Source: Bdellovibrionaceae bacterium UBA1609
Lineage (GTDB): Bacteria > Bdellovibrionota > Bdellovibrionia > Bdellovibrionales > UBA1609
DNA: 64,000 bases
Direction: 5' to 3'
Assembly: GCA_002321895.1 (NCBI GenBank)
Contig: DCMZ01000015.1
Location: 80,295-144,294, forward strand
Position numbers and translations under genes: made by a program. Positions 18,715 to 26,578 of the stretch are shown piece after piece; position 1 is the first letter of the stretch, and each line of letters begins with the position of its first letter. The notes beneath the pieces were generated by a model. The model had not been told where the DNA came from, did not search any database, and worked only from the letters and a program-made list of their open reading frames with translations.

Positions 18715-18731
18715 AGCAGAATCGATGCCAA
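18715..18731 (-). promoter_or_regulatory. Sigma-54-type promoter of the flagellar operon
   Basis: The minus strand reads TTGGCAT-CGATT-CTGCT, one mismatch in each half from TGGCAC-N5-TTGCW, with correct -24/-12 spacing. The predicted start is near 18704, about 53 bases before the TPR gene. A sigma-54 activator is the second gene of the operon, so positive feedback is possible. Confidence 0.6.
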
Positions 18732-18873
18732 TTTCTACTGCAACTGAATGGGGATAATATTGCCGACGGCAGGTTTTACTTATTGTTTTATTGGCAGTCG
18801 TGACAATCTCATGACTCTAACAAAAGTCTATACCGACTAAAGTCTTCATCTTCTTTTAAACAAGTGCTATCTC

Positions 18874-18901
18874 TAATATGAATTCATACAACCCCCGATA
18901 A
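18874..18901 (+). promoter_or_regulatory. Sigma-28-like box upstream of the mla operon
   Basis: The sequence reads TAAT-N17-CCGATAA, 26 bases before the ATG at 18928. The -10 part is a 7/8 match to the FliA element, while the -35 part is weak and its spacing is one base longer than usual. It lies in the 276-base divergent gap facing the flagellar operon. Confidence 0.35.
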
Positions 18902-18927
18902 GAATTAAGACAAGCTCTGGAAATTAC

Positions 18928-19443
18928 ATGGAAAGTACGCAACTTAGACAACACATCTTGATCACCTTCTGCCTTTGGCTCTCAATCGCCTTATTGGGGG
19001 GATGTGTATCTATAAATATTCCTAAATCAGAAGCCGTTAAAGCTTCCAACATTCAATTTAGCCCACCCTCTACTCCATATATAAGGATTGATTTGGATGA
19101 GCTCGACAACACTTGGAAGAATCCTTCAAATGGGAATACCATTTCCTTTTTAAGTAATTGCAACGATCCCTCGGACCCTTCTCTCAAGGGCATTCGAACA
19201 GAAATCATCGCAAGAATTGAAAATTCAAAAATAGAAAATGAAAGCTACTTTAACTATAACAACCGCGGAGCTCTCCGGTCCCAAATCACGGGACGGGTAG
19301 AGGGTGTCTCCACACAATTTGATGTGGTCATATTAAAAAAGAATTCCTGTATCTATATTATAAATTATGTGGGTTCCGAGAAAAGCTATCAGGTTGACCT
19401 TGAGACATTTAATAATTTTATCGAAGGGTTTAAAGTTCAATGA
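18928..19443 (+). CDS. Lipoprotein of the Mla-type operon
   Basis: The 171-residue protein has a signal ending A-L-L-G-G-C (lipidated Cys26). The rest is a small mixed alpha/beta domain with a conserved-looking W-K-N-P-S-N-G segment and a second Cys pair; I do not recognise the family. Its stop overlaps the mlaE ATG (ATGA). By position it may act as the periplasmic or outer-membrane lipoprotein partner of the transporter, as MlaA or auxiliary lipoproteins do elsewhere, but there is no clear sequence similarity to MlaA. Confidence 0.7.
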   Translation: MESTQLRQHILITFCLWLSIALLGGCVSINIPKSEAVKASNIQFSPPSTPYIRIDLDELDNTWKNPSNGNTISFLSNCNDPSDPSLKGIRTEIIARIENSKIENESYFNYNNRGALRSQITGRVEGVSTQFDVVILKKNSCIYIINYVGSEKSYQVDLETFNNFIEGFKVQ

Positions 19444-20204
19444 CCCTTACCTATCGATTTATATCTCTTATTGGTGGTTCGAGCCTTCTTTTCAAAGAGA
19501 CGGTTCGACAGATTTTTAGGGGTAAGTACGAATGGAACGCAACATTCTATCAAATCTATGCGGTTGGGGTGGCCTCGTTTCCCGTGGTTATGGTTACCAC
19601 GATGAGCATAGGAATGGTTATGGCTTTGCAATTTGGTATTGGTCTAGCAAAGTTTGGTGGGTCACTTTATATACCTAAAATTGTATCTCTCTCCGTAATC
19701 AAGGAGTTTGGTCCCGTTTTTGCCTCTATTATGGTTGCGGCAAGAGTGGGCTCAGGTATGACCTCTGAAATTGGATCTATGGTGGTTACCGAGCAAGTGA
19801 ACGCCATACAAGCCTTAGGCACCTCACCCATTAAGAAAATTGTTGTTCCAAGAGTCGTCGGACTGTTTATTGCTTTACCTGTTCTTTGTGTTGCAGCCAA
19901 CATACTCGGTGTTCTTGGTGGCTTTATTGTGGGAGTGCACGATCTTGGACTAGACCCCATGTTTTACTATCAAAAGATTTTTGAAACCTTAAAAGTCTCG
20001 GACTATCTCTCCGGATTTGGGAAGACGTTCTTTTTCGCTCTAATGATTTCAGTTTTTGCTTGTTACTACGGTTTGAATGTAAAGGTTGGTACAAAAGAGG
20101 TGGGCTACGCCACCACTAAATCGGTTGTGACCTCCTGTATTGCCATAATGATTGGTGATTATTTCCTTACCAAACTTTTTTGGTTATTCGAGGTTTGGAT
20201 TTAA
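19440..20204 (+). CDS. mlaE: MlaE-family ABC transporter permease
   Basis: MlaE is the inner-membrane permease of the MlaFEDB complex, which moves phospholipids between the membranes. The 254-residue protein has about five membrane segments. The family motif region follows: V-A-A-R-V-G-S-G-M-T-S-E-I-G-S-M, then V-T-E-Q-V-N-A-I-Q-A-L-G and P-R-V-V. It is followed at once by the ATPase and the MCE-domain subunit, the normal order. Confidence 0.93.
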   Translation: MTLTYRFISLIGGSSLLFKETVRQIFRGKYEWNATFYQIYAVGVASFPVVMVTTMSIGMVMALQFGIGLAKFGGSLYIPKIVSLSVIKEFGPVFASIMVAARVGSGMTSEIGSMVVTEQVNAIQALGTSPIKKIVVPRVVGLFIALPVLCVAANILGVLGGFIVGVHDLGLDPMFYYQKIFETLKVSDYLSGFGKTFFFALMISVFACYYGLNVKVGTKEVGYATTKSVVTSCIAIMIGDYFLTKLFWLFEVWI

Positions 20205-20206
20205 TT

Positions 20207-20941
20207 ATGGCAAAAGAAATAGAATTTAAGAATTTTAAAAAATCTTTTGGCCAGAAAGCGGTGCATGAAGACATTTCCTTTTCCGTAGAGAAGGGCGAGT
20301 GCCTTGGCTTACTGGGCGGATCCGGCGCGGGGAAGAGTGTAATATTAAAGAGTCTCATAGGTTTAATGAAGCCAGACAGTGGTTCGATTTTTCTTGAAGG
20401 CCAGGACATCACACTTTTGAATGAAGATGAAATGGTAGAGATTAGAAAGCAAGTGGCCTACGTCTTTCAAAATGGAGCCCTATTCGATTCCATGACAGTG
20501 TTTGATAACTTGGCCTACCCGCTTCGTGAGCACACCACTTTGACGGAATCTGAAATCGAAAAACGTGTTCATGACTTACTCAATGAGTTTAACCTAGCCA
20601 CTGACGACCTACTCTACCCTGGAGAGCTTTCTGGTGGGATGCAAAAACGTGTGGGCATGGCTCGCTCGATCATTCTCGGCCCAGAAGTGGTTTTATATGA
20701 CGAACCCACAGCTGGATTAGATCCATTTAATATTCGAAGAATCCAAGAAATGATTTTAGCAATGAAAGCCAAAGGGGTTACGTCTATTTTTGTAACTCAT
20801 GATATGCCCAGTGCTTTTGCTTGCTGTGATCGGATAGCTCTTTTGCGAAAAGGACGTATCGTGCACGTTGAGAGCGTTGAAAAACTAAAACAGAATGACA
20901 CCGGAATGATTAACGACTTTGTTAATGGAATGACTGCTTGA
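20207..20941 (+). CDS. mlaF: MlaF-family ABC transporter ATPase
   Basis: This is the ATPase subunit of the lipid transporter. Starting at the ATG at 20207 (2 bases after the mlaE stop) gives 244 residues. Walker A is G-G-S-G-A-G-K-S, the ABC signature L-S-G-G-M-Q-K-R-V is the Mkl/MlaF variant, Walker B is V-V-L-Y-D-E-P-T-A-G-L-D, and the switch His follows in F-V-T-H-D-M. A longer frame from 20180 would run into mlaE and has no ribosome site. Confidence 0.94.
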   Translation: MAKEIEFKNFKKSFGQKAVHEDISFSVEKGECLGLLGGSGAGKSVILKSLIGLMKPDSGSIFLEGQDITLLNEDEMVEIRKQVAYVFQNGALFDSMTVFDNLAYPLREHTTLTESEIEKRVHDLLNEFNLATDDLLYPGELSGGMQKRVGMARSIILGPEVVLYDEPTAGLDPFNIRRIQEMILAMKAKGVTSIFVTHDMPSAFACCDRIALLRKGRIVHVESVEKLKQNDTGMINDFVNGMTA

Positions 20942-20951
20942 GAGGCAATTT

Positions 20952-21734
20952 ATGAAAATGCAAAACACCAAAGTAGGAATTTTTGTAGGACTAGGGATAC
21001 TCTTTTTCTGCATATCCATCATTATGGTAGGTGGCGATCGATTTCTCTTCTCTGGACGTTACGAGATCAATGCAAAATTTAAACAAATCCAAGGATTAGC
21101 AGAAGGAAGCGTGGTTAGCTTAGCTGGTATCAATGTGGGCAATATTAAAGATATCCATTTAGACCCTAAAGATGAATCCATTGTTCTTGTGCTAGATATT
21201 GGAAACTCATTTAAATCCAAAATCACTAGAAGTGCTGTAGCATCCATTAAAACTCAAGGTGCTCTTGGAGATAAGTACATCTATATCGAACCCGGCAGCT
21301 TTTCTGGTGAACCTATTTCAGAGGGAGACTTCATTCAAGTGGATGAATCCGGGGACTTCTTGGATATGATCGCAAAGACCGGTGGCGAAATTGGTCGTGT
21401 TGTGGACGCTATTGATGAATTTCGATTACTTATAAAGGCATTAAACGATGATGGACGTGCAGCATCCATTGCCACAAACCTAGATAAGTTGTTAAATGAA
21501 GGACATTTACTTTTATCAGACTTACGAGGCGGTAAGAACGGTGATGATATGCAAGAGTCCGTTCGTAGGTTAAGTAGTATTTTGGGAAAAATTGATGAAT
21601 CTGAAGGTACCTTAGGTGCTCTGATCAACGATCCCACTTTGCACAATAAGTTACTTACACTTTTGGGAGAGAAACCACGCAACAAGTATCTAAAGCCACT
21701 CATAAGGCAAACCATTCAATCCCAACAAAAATAG
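20952..21734 (+). CDS. mlaD: MlaD-family MCE-domain protein
   Basis: MlaD forms a periplasmic hexameric ring through which lipid passes to the permease. The 260-residue protein has one N-terminal membrane segment (V-G-I-F-V-G-L-G-I-L-F-F) and an MCE domain at about 35-115 (K-Q-I-Q-G-L-A-E-G-S-V-V, G-D-K-Y-I-Y-I-E-P-G). A helical C-terminal region follows. It is separated by 10 bases from mlaF. Confidence 0.92.
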   Translation: MKMQNTKVGIFVGLGILFFCISIIMVGGDRFLFSGRYEINAKFKQIQGLAEGSVVSLAGINVGNIKDIHLDPKDESIVLVLDIGNSFKSKITRSAVASIKTQGALGDKYIYIEPGSFSGEPISEGDFIQVDESGDFLDMIAKTGGEIGRVVDAIDEFRLLIKALNDDGRAASIATNLDKLLNEGHLLLSDLRGGKNGDDMQESVRRLSSILGKIDESEGTLGALINDPTLHNKLLTLLGEKPRNKYLKPLIRQTIQSQQK

Positions 21735-21739
21735 GTCCG

Positions 21740-22669
21740 TTGCGTTTAATTCAATGGATCGCAATACTATTTAGCATTGCCTTAGTCCTGCATCCCTCTC
21801 GCAATATTCCCCAAACCATCAAATGGGATATCAATTACCAATTAAAGAGTATTTACCAACCTGGCGAAGTCGTTGAGTTTAAAAGTGACTATCCCCTTGC
21901 CGTCGCTCGTTTAGACGGAAAAACACTCACTCCCATTTTCGGACTTCGTTCCTACTGGGGGACCGCAGGTTTTCAGAGACGAGATCAGTTCACCATTTAC
22001 GGCGAATTTTTTGATCGAAAACCCAATTGGCTTATGAGCCATTTATTTCACACCACTGAATACTTTTTCACTCTGCACGGAAAAATTGACCGATTACCCA
22101 TTGATCAAGCTTCAAAGCTTCAACTCTCCCGTAAAACTTGGAGTAAAATGGATGATAAGTTTGCTCAAGAAAAGCGAGCTCAGAGTCGGAAAATTAGAAC
22201 CGCAATGAAACAGTCCCAAGGGAATTTTACAAATTATTGTTTTAAGAAACCTTTAAATAGCTTTATAGTTTCTGACTTCGCATCTCCCAGAACCCTCCCT
22301 AATGGAAAGTCCTACTACCATACTGGATTGGACATGCGAGCGCGAACCCCCACCCCCCTACCCGCAGCCGCTCGAGGCCGAGTGCTTCTGGCAGAAAAAA
22401 TGATAGTTCCCGGAAACATCGTCATTTTAGATCATGGTGGCGGAATCGTTAGCCGTTACCTACATCTTAGCCAAATTGATGTAAAACCCGGTGACTACTT
22501 AGAGCAAGGGGATATCATTGGCCTTACAGGGGGCACTGGCAGAGTTGAGGCTCCACACTTACATTTTGAAATCGTCTGGAAAGGTCGAGGGATGGACCCT
22601 TTGAACTTTATTGAGTTCTCAAAAGCTCGATGCTCTAACAACGGCACTGTCCGAAATCTGAATCCTTAG
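21740..22669 (+). CDS. Secreted M23 (LytM-type) peptidoglycan endopeptidase
   Basis: The 309-residue protein has an N-terminal hydrophobic anchor and a beta-rich middle domain. The C-terminal M23 domain carries all zinc/catalytic motifs: H-T-G-L-D near residue 192, H-L-S in the second part, and H-L-H-F-E. M23 enzymes cut peptide crosslinks in peptidoglycan, so this one should be active in the periplasm. The start is a TTG 5 bases after the mlaD stop, with AGGT in front. As the last gene of the mla operon it links lipid transport and wall remodelling. Confidence 0.85.
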   Translation: MRLIQWIAILFSIALVLHPSRNIPQTIKWDINYQLKSIYQPGEVVEFKSDYPLAVARLDGKTLTPIFGLRSYWGTAGFQRRDQFTIYGEFFDRKPNWLMSHLFHTTEYFFTLHGKIDRLPIDQASKLQLSRKTWSKMDDKFAQEKRAQSRKIRTAMKQSQGNFTNYCFKKPLNSFIVSDFASPRTLPNGKSYYHTGLDMRARTPTPLPAAARGRVLLAEKMIVPGNIVILDHGGGIVSRYLHLSQIDVKPGDYLEQGDIIGLTGGTGRVEAPHLHFEIVWKGRGMDPLNFIEFSKARCSNNGTVRNLNP

Positions 22670-22697
22670 TTTTTGTTTTGCCCCATTAATTCTTCTC

Positions 22698-23030
22698 ATG
22701 CCTACTCACGTTTGCATCTCCCCAAATTGGAGGTGTTTCATTCAACAGATTATAATTTCAAATTCACTCAAACATGAACCTTGGTTTCCTTATAAGAAGT
22801 CCATCACCGAGGACCTTTTTCTGCACTACATAGAAAAGGCTCAGAAAAAATATGTGTTTGAGTTTCGCAATCTTCACCTGCGAGAACATAGCTTTACCAT
22901 TGAATTATTCGCCCGACCGGAACTGGCTGCAAAAATCACTCAAGCCATTGTCCGTCCGGTCAGTTACGAGCTCGGAAAAGTGGTGGATCAGCGGCCTCTC
23001 TTCAAAAACCGAAGTTCCTTAAAGAAATGA
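22698..23030 (+). CDS. Hypothetical protein, possibly a degenerate Y1/HUH-transposase-like domain
   Basis: This is a 110-residue protein of unknown role. The order of a short strand, a helix F-L-H-Y-I-E-K-A-Q-K-K-Y-V-F-E-F and a strand H-L-R-E-H-S-F-T-I-E-L loosely recalls the core of REP-associated tyrosine (Y1) transposases. The catalytic His-x-His is not intact (H-S-F), and the protein ends before the region of the catalytic Tyr. The start has no clear ribosome site. It could equally be an unrelated small protein. Confidence 0.4.
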   Translation: MPTHVCISPNWRCFIQQIIISNSLKHEPWFPYKKSITEDLFLHYIEKAQKKYVFEFRNLHLREHSFTIELFARPELAAKITQAIVRPVSYELGKVVDQRPLFKNRSSLKK

Positions 23031-23069
23031 AATACAGGGAAAGTGCAAAAAGAGGTGGAACTCTAAGCT

Positions 23070-23471
23070 CTATTTAGAAAGCTTATCGAGGTCTTTTTCT
23101 AACTGTTCGTCTTCACCCACTTCGGGCACATGTTTGTCCTCTAGGGTGAAATGGATATTGGTGATCCAACGGTGTCCCATGTACTCATTGATTTTTTCCA
23201 TGAGCGGCTTTTTTACAAAAATGAGTTCTTGCAGTTGAACCGGATGGCACACCCAAACCACTAAATTCCGTCTCTCGATCTTCACTGGTCGGGAATTCTT
23301 TGCAATAGTTTCACCCACCACCTCAGACCAATTCTGCCAAAGCTTCCAGCGCTTGAACTGAGTGCTCAGGGGATTACTATGGACATCTTGCAAGAGGGAT
23401 TGTAAGACCTCAGCAGATGACATCAGCTGAGATTTACGTTTTTTTTGCTTAGATTTGTCAAACTTGGACAT
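23070..23471 (-). CDS. dciA: DUF721/DciA-like protein
   Basis: DciA-type proteins load the replicative helicase DnaB in bacteria lacking DnaC. The protein is 133 residues long from the ATG at 23471 (a longer frame to 23516 would overlap trmFO). The DUF721 core is visible: W-S-E-V-V-G-E-T-I-A-K-N-S-R-P, then R-R-N-L-V-V-W-V and Q-L-Q-E-L-I. Helicase loading is inferred from the family and has not been shown for this group. Confidence 0.7.
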   Translation of the reverse strand: MSKFDKSKQKKRKSQLMSSAEVLQSLLQDVHSNPLSTQFKRWKLWQNWSEVVGETIAKNSRPVKIERRNLVVWVCHPVQLQELIFVKKPLMEKINEYMGHRWITNIHFTLEDKHVPEVGEDEQLEKDLDKLSK

Positions 23472-23496
23472 AGTTTCACTTAACACAGGATGGATT

Positions 23497-24948
23497 TTGA
23501 GACCAATACATATCATAGGAGCCGGACTGGCTGGCAGTGAGTGTGCGTATCAACTGGCTGAGATGGGCCACAAGGTGGTTCTTCATGAGATGCGTCAAGA
23601 AGGACGTCCCGAATCCTTCACTCCCGCCCACAAGACTCACAAAATGGCCGAGTTGGTGTGCTCCAACTCGTTTGGATCTCAGACCATGTATTCCGCTCCT
23701 GGTCAGCTCAAGTGGGAAGCCGCTCAAATGGGTAGCCTCATATTAAAAGCCGCAAAAAAGGCCTCCGTCCCCGCTGGGATGGCATTAGGGATCGACCGGG
23801 AGATCCTATCAGACACTGTGACGTCCTCCGTAGAAGATCACCCCAATATTCAAGTGAAGCGCGAAAAGATCACCCGCTTAAATGACCTGCCCCGCCCCTT
23901 GGTGGTGGCCACAGGTCCTCTGACCGATACCGCTTTAGCTGAAGACCTTCGACAGCATTTTGAAAATGAATTCCTCTACTTCTTCGATGCCATTGCACCT
24001 ATTATTGATGCCGATTCCATCAACATGGATATTGCCTACATTGGCGATCGATTTGGTAAAGGCACTGGCGACTACATCAACTGTCCCCTAAATAAAGACA
24101 AGTATTACCAACTGATCGAAGAGATCCAAAATGCTCGAAAAATTGAATCCAAGGATTTCGAAAAGGAATGGGAAGACACACCTTACTTTGAAGGCTGTAT
24201 GCCCATCGAAGAGATGATCCGCCGAGGCCCGGAGACGCCCAGGTTTGGCCCCATGTCGCCGAAGGGTTTACAGCACGGTGGACCCGATGAATACAAGCAC
24301 GCTGTGGTTCAGCTCAGAAAAGAGAATAAAGAGGGCACCGCCTACAACATGGTGGGCTTTCAAACCAAGATGGCTTATGGGGAACAGAAGCGCATTTTCC
24401 AAATGATCCCAGGTCTGGAGGACGCTGAGTTTTTAAAGCTCGGTAGTATTCACCGCAATATGTACATCCATTCCCCCAAACAACTCAATAGTGACCTGAG
24501 CAGTCGCCGGGATCACGAATTATTTTTTGCCGGCCAAATCAGTGGTGTCGAAGGCTACTTTGAATCCACTTGCGTCGGGTTAATGGTGGCGCATTTTGTT
24601 CATGCAAAACTGAATGGTTCCGAACCTATTGCCTTTCCCCGGGCCAGTGCTCTGGGCTCGTTGATCAATGCCATCACTGAGGAGAAGGAACATTTCCAAC
24701 CCACAAATATCAATTTTAGCCTAATGCCTACTATTGAGAATATGAGTGGAAGAAAAAACAAGCGGTTAAAAAGGGAAAAGCAAATCGAGAGGGCGCAAAA
24801 AGCTCTTTTGCAGTGGCTCGATGAAAATAATGAAGTGGATGCCTTGGCTGCTAAAAATCGTTTTGATTTTCAGCACGTGGACTTCGCTAACCCCAACGAT
24901 ATAATTCCTACGCCAAATGGAACTTCAAAAGAGTCTACAGTAAATTAA
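23497..24948 (+). CDS. trmFO: tRNA (uracil-5-)-methyltransferase TrmFO (folate/FAD-dependent)
   Basis: TrmFO makes m5U54 in tRNA using methylenetetrahydrofolate and FAD. The FAD-binding motif I-I-G-A-G-L-A-G-S-E is at the N-terminus, and the C-terminal G-Y-F-E-S-T-C-V-G-L-M-V-A is diagnostic. The TTG at 23497 preceded by AGGATGG gives 483 residues, and a start there puts P-I-H-I-I-G-A-G right at the beginning, as in the family. The dciA start lies only 25 bases away on the other strand. Confidence 0.93.
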   Translation: MRPIHIIGAGLAGSECAYQLAEMGHKVVLHEMRQEGRPESFTPAHKTHKMAELVCSNSFGSQTMYSAPGQLKWEAAQMGSLILKAAKKASVPAGMALGIDREILSDTVTSSVEDHPNIQVKREKITRLNDLPRPLVVATGPLTDTALAEDLRQHFENEFLYFFDAIAPIIDADSINMDIAYIGDRFGKGTGDYINCPLNKDKYYQLIEEIQNARKIESKDFEKEWEDTPYFEGCMPIEEMIRRGPETPRFGPMSPKGLQHGGPDEYKHAVVQLRKENKEGTAYNMVGFQTKMAYGEQKRIFQMIPGLEDAEFLKLGSIHRNMYIHSPKQLNSDLSSRRDHELFFAGQISGVEGYFESTCVGLMVAHFVHAKLNGSEPIAFPRASALGSLINAITEEKEHFQPTNINFSLMPTIENMSGRKNKRLKREKQIERAQKALLQWLDENNEVDALAAKNRFDFQHVDFANPNDIIPTPNGTSKESTVN

Positions 24949-24957
24949 AAGTTACTC

Positions 24958-26352
24958 TTAGGGATCTATATCGTCGGTGGCTTTCTTACGTTGGCTAACA
25001 ATATCATCGACGATTTTTATAGCCTCTGTGTCACCTCTTGATTGGAGGTAATCTCTAAAATCCAAAACCGCCACCGGAGCCATATTGGAAAAAGCCTTTC
25101 CCATCATATTGTCACTGGCAAACCAGTCTAGTGAGTGTGCTATCATCTGTCTACGCCAATCAGCAATCGCGGTTTCAAGATCGAATTTACCGCTGGTTAC
25201 GTTAAACATAAACAGACCACCGATTTGTCCATCCAATTTGACTAAGCCATGACTGAGATTTTGCTTTTGCGTGGAGTTGAGCTCCATAAAATCATGTGGA
25301 GTGTCTTTAGAGTAAACGACCTTTCCTCCCGCTGACAACACCTGCTCAGCCAATTCAAAGTGTAAATATCCTGGCAATACAGTTTCATTCTGTGCAATGA
25401 CCAGCTTAACACGAACTTCAGGCAACATATCTCTAACGTTTTTCACACTGTCTACCCCAGCAATACCATTTACAAGGGCCAACATTCCTCTCACCTTCAA
25501 AGGATCATCAATATAACGCGGAAATGTCTCAATAAACTGGTCCACTTGCTTGGCAAAATAATTTTCCGCTAGACCTACGGCATTAGCTAACTCAATATTC
25601 GAAAGTAAAAACTCTCTAGAACTTTGTAGAGTACCCCAACCAAAACGAACAAAAGCCACTTCATCCAAGGTCACCACTCCAGGCATCATAAAAGTGAGAT
25701 CAATCCCACCCAGCTCTTTAATTCTTTGCTGCATCCACCGAGAGTGCGACATAAATTCAGAGGCCATCTGCCCGCCGTAAGAATGCCCCATCACTTTAAA
25801 TGGAAGCGTAAGCCTGTCCGAATTCTTAAATACGGCCTGCTCAAATAGAGTTTCCAAAATTTGCCTCTGCTCTGAACTTTTAATTCGCACGGGGTTTCTG
25901 TGACCGCTCCGAATGTACTCAGCGGCATAGGTAGCACCTTGCCCTTGCAACTCGGCCACATAGACCGAGTAGCCCTGCTTCCGGAAGCGGGTAAAGAAAT
26001 CTTTTTGCTTTTCAATCCATTTAATATCGTAGTTGAGACCCAATACAAATACCATCCGCCCCTTTTCTCGCGGGGTCATTGCACGGTACTTTTTGTAATG
26101 AAACTGCTTCTCTATTGTTCCGGCTTTATAATAGGTCAACCACTTCCCACCTAGTTCCTTAGAGATCTTCTCCTTGAAATCGGGAAGATCCTCTCGTGAA
26201 TAGGCTTCTGTTTTCAGAGTTAAATTGAGGAAGGCACTCTTCGTAGCAGTATTTTTACCAAACAGTTGAATGCAGGCACCATTGGCCCAAGACTGTGTAT
26301 TGATAAATAAACTGCAAAATAAACCGATGAAGGCCCAACGATATGCACTCAA
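24958..26352 (-). CDS. Secreted alpha/beta-hydrolase (lipase/esterase-like)
   Basis: This 464-residue exported serine hydrolase has a signal peptide ending near W-A-N-G-A and a nucleophile elbow M-G-H-S-Y-G-G near residue 190. An Asp/His pair follows, the His in D-T-P-H-D-F. An oxyanion-type F-V-L-G-L-N-Y precedes it. The start is a TTG with AAGGAG six bases before it. The fold resembles lysophospholipases/monoglyceride lipases; the substrate is unknown. It converges with trmFO, leaving only 9 bases between the stops. The 226 bases upstream, up to the glmS stop, hold no gene. Confidence 0.75.
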   Translation of the reverse strand: MSAYRWAFIGLFCSLFINTQSWANGACIQLFGKNTATKSAFLNLTLKTEAYSREDLPDFKEKISKELGGKWLTYYKAGTIEKQFHYKKYRAMTPREKGRMVFVLGLNYDIKWIEKQKDFFTRFRKQGYSVYVAELQGQGATYAAEYIRSGHRNPVRIKSSEQRQILETLFEQAVFKNSDRLTLPFKVMGHSYGGQMASEFMSHSRWMQQRIKELGGIDLTFMMPGVVTLDEVAFVRFGWGTLQSSREFLLSNIELANAVGLAENYFAKQVDQFIETFPRYIDDPLKVRGMLALVNGIAGVDSVKNVRDMLPEVRVKLVIAQNETVLPGYLHFELAEQVLSAGGKVVYSKDTPHDFMELNSTQKQNLSHGLVKLDGQIGGLFMFNVTSGKFDLETAIADWRRQMIAHSLDWFASDNMMGKAFSNMAPVAVLDFRDYLQSRGDTEAIKIVDDIVSQRKKATDDIDP

Positions 26353-26578
26353 CCTAAACTCCTTGTGCTTTGACCCGTTCTATCTGGTGCTGAAATTTTG
26401 ATAAACAGTATAAAAACGGGGTAAATGTGCGATAGGAACCTAGTTTAGCACAAATCAGTTAAATATAAGGGGTTGAGCAAGCAAAGAGTAAACAAGTTAA
26501 AGAAGTTAAGCGATCGCATAAAAGTTATTCACTCTCCCCTAAGAACGCTAACAAAAGTGTAACAAAACTCTACATTTA

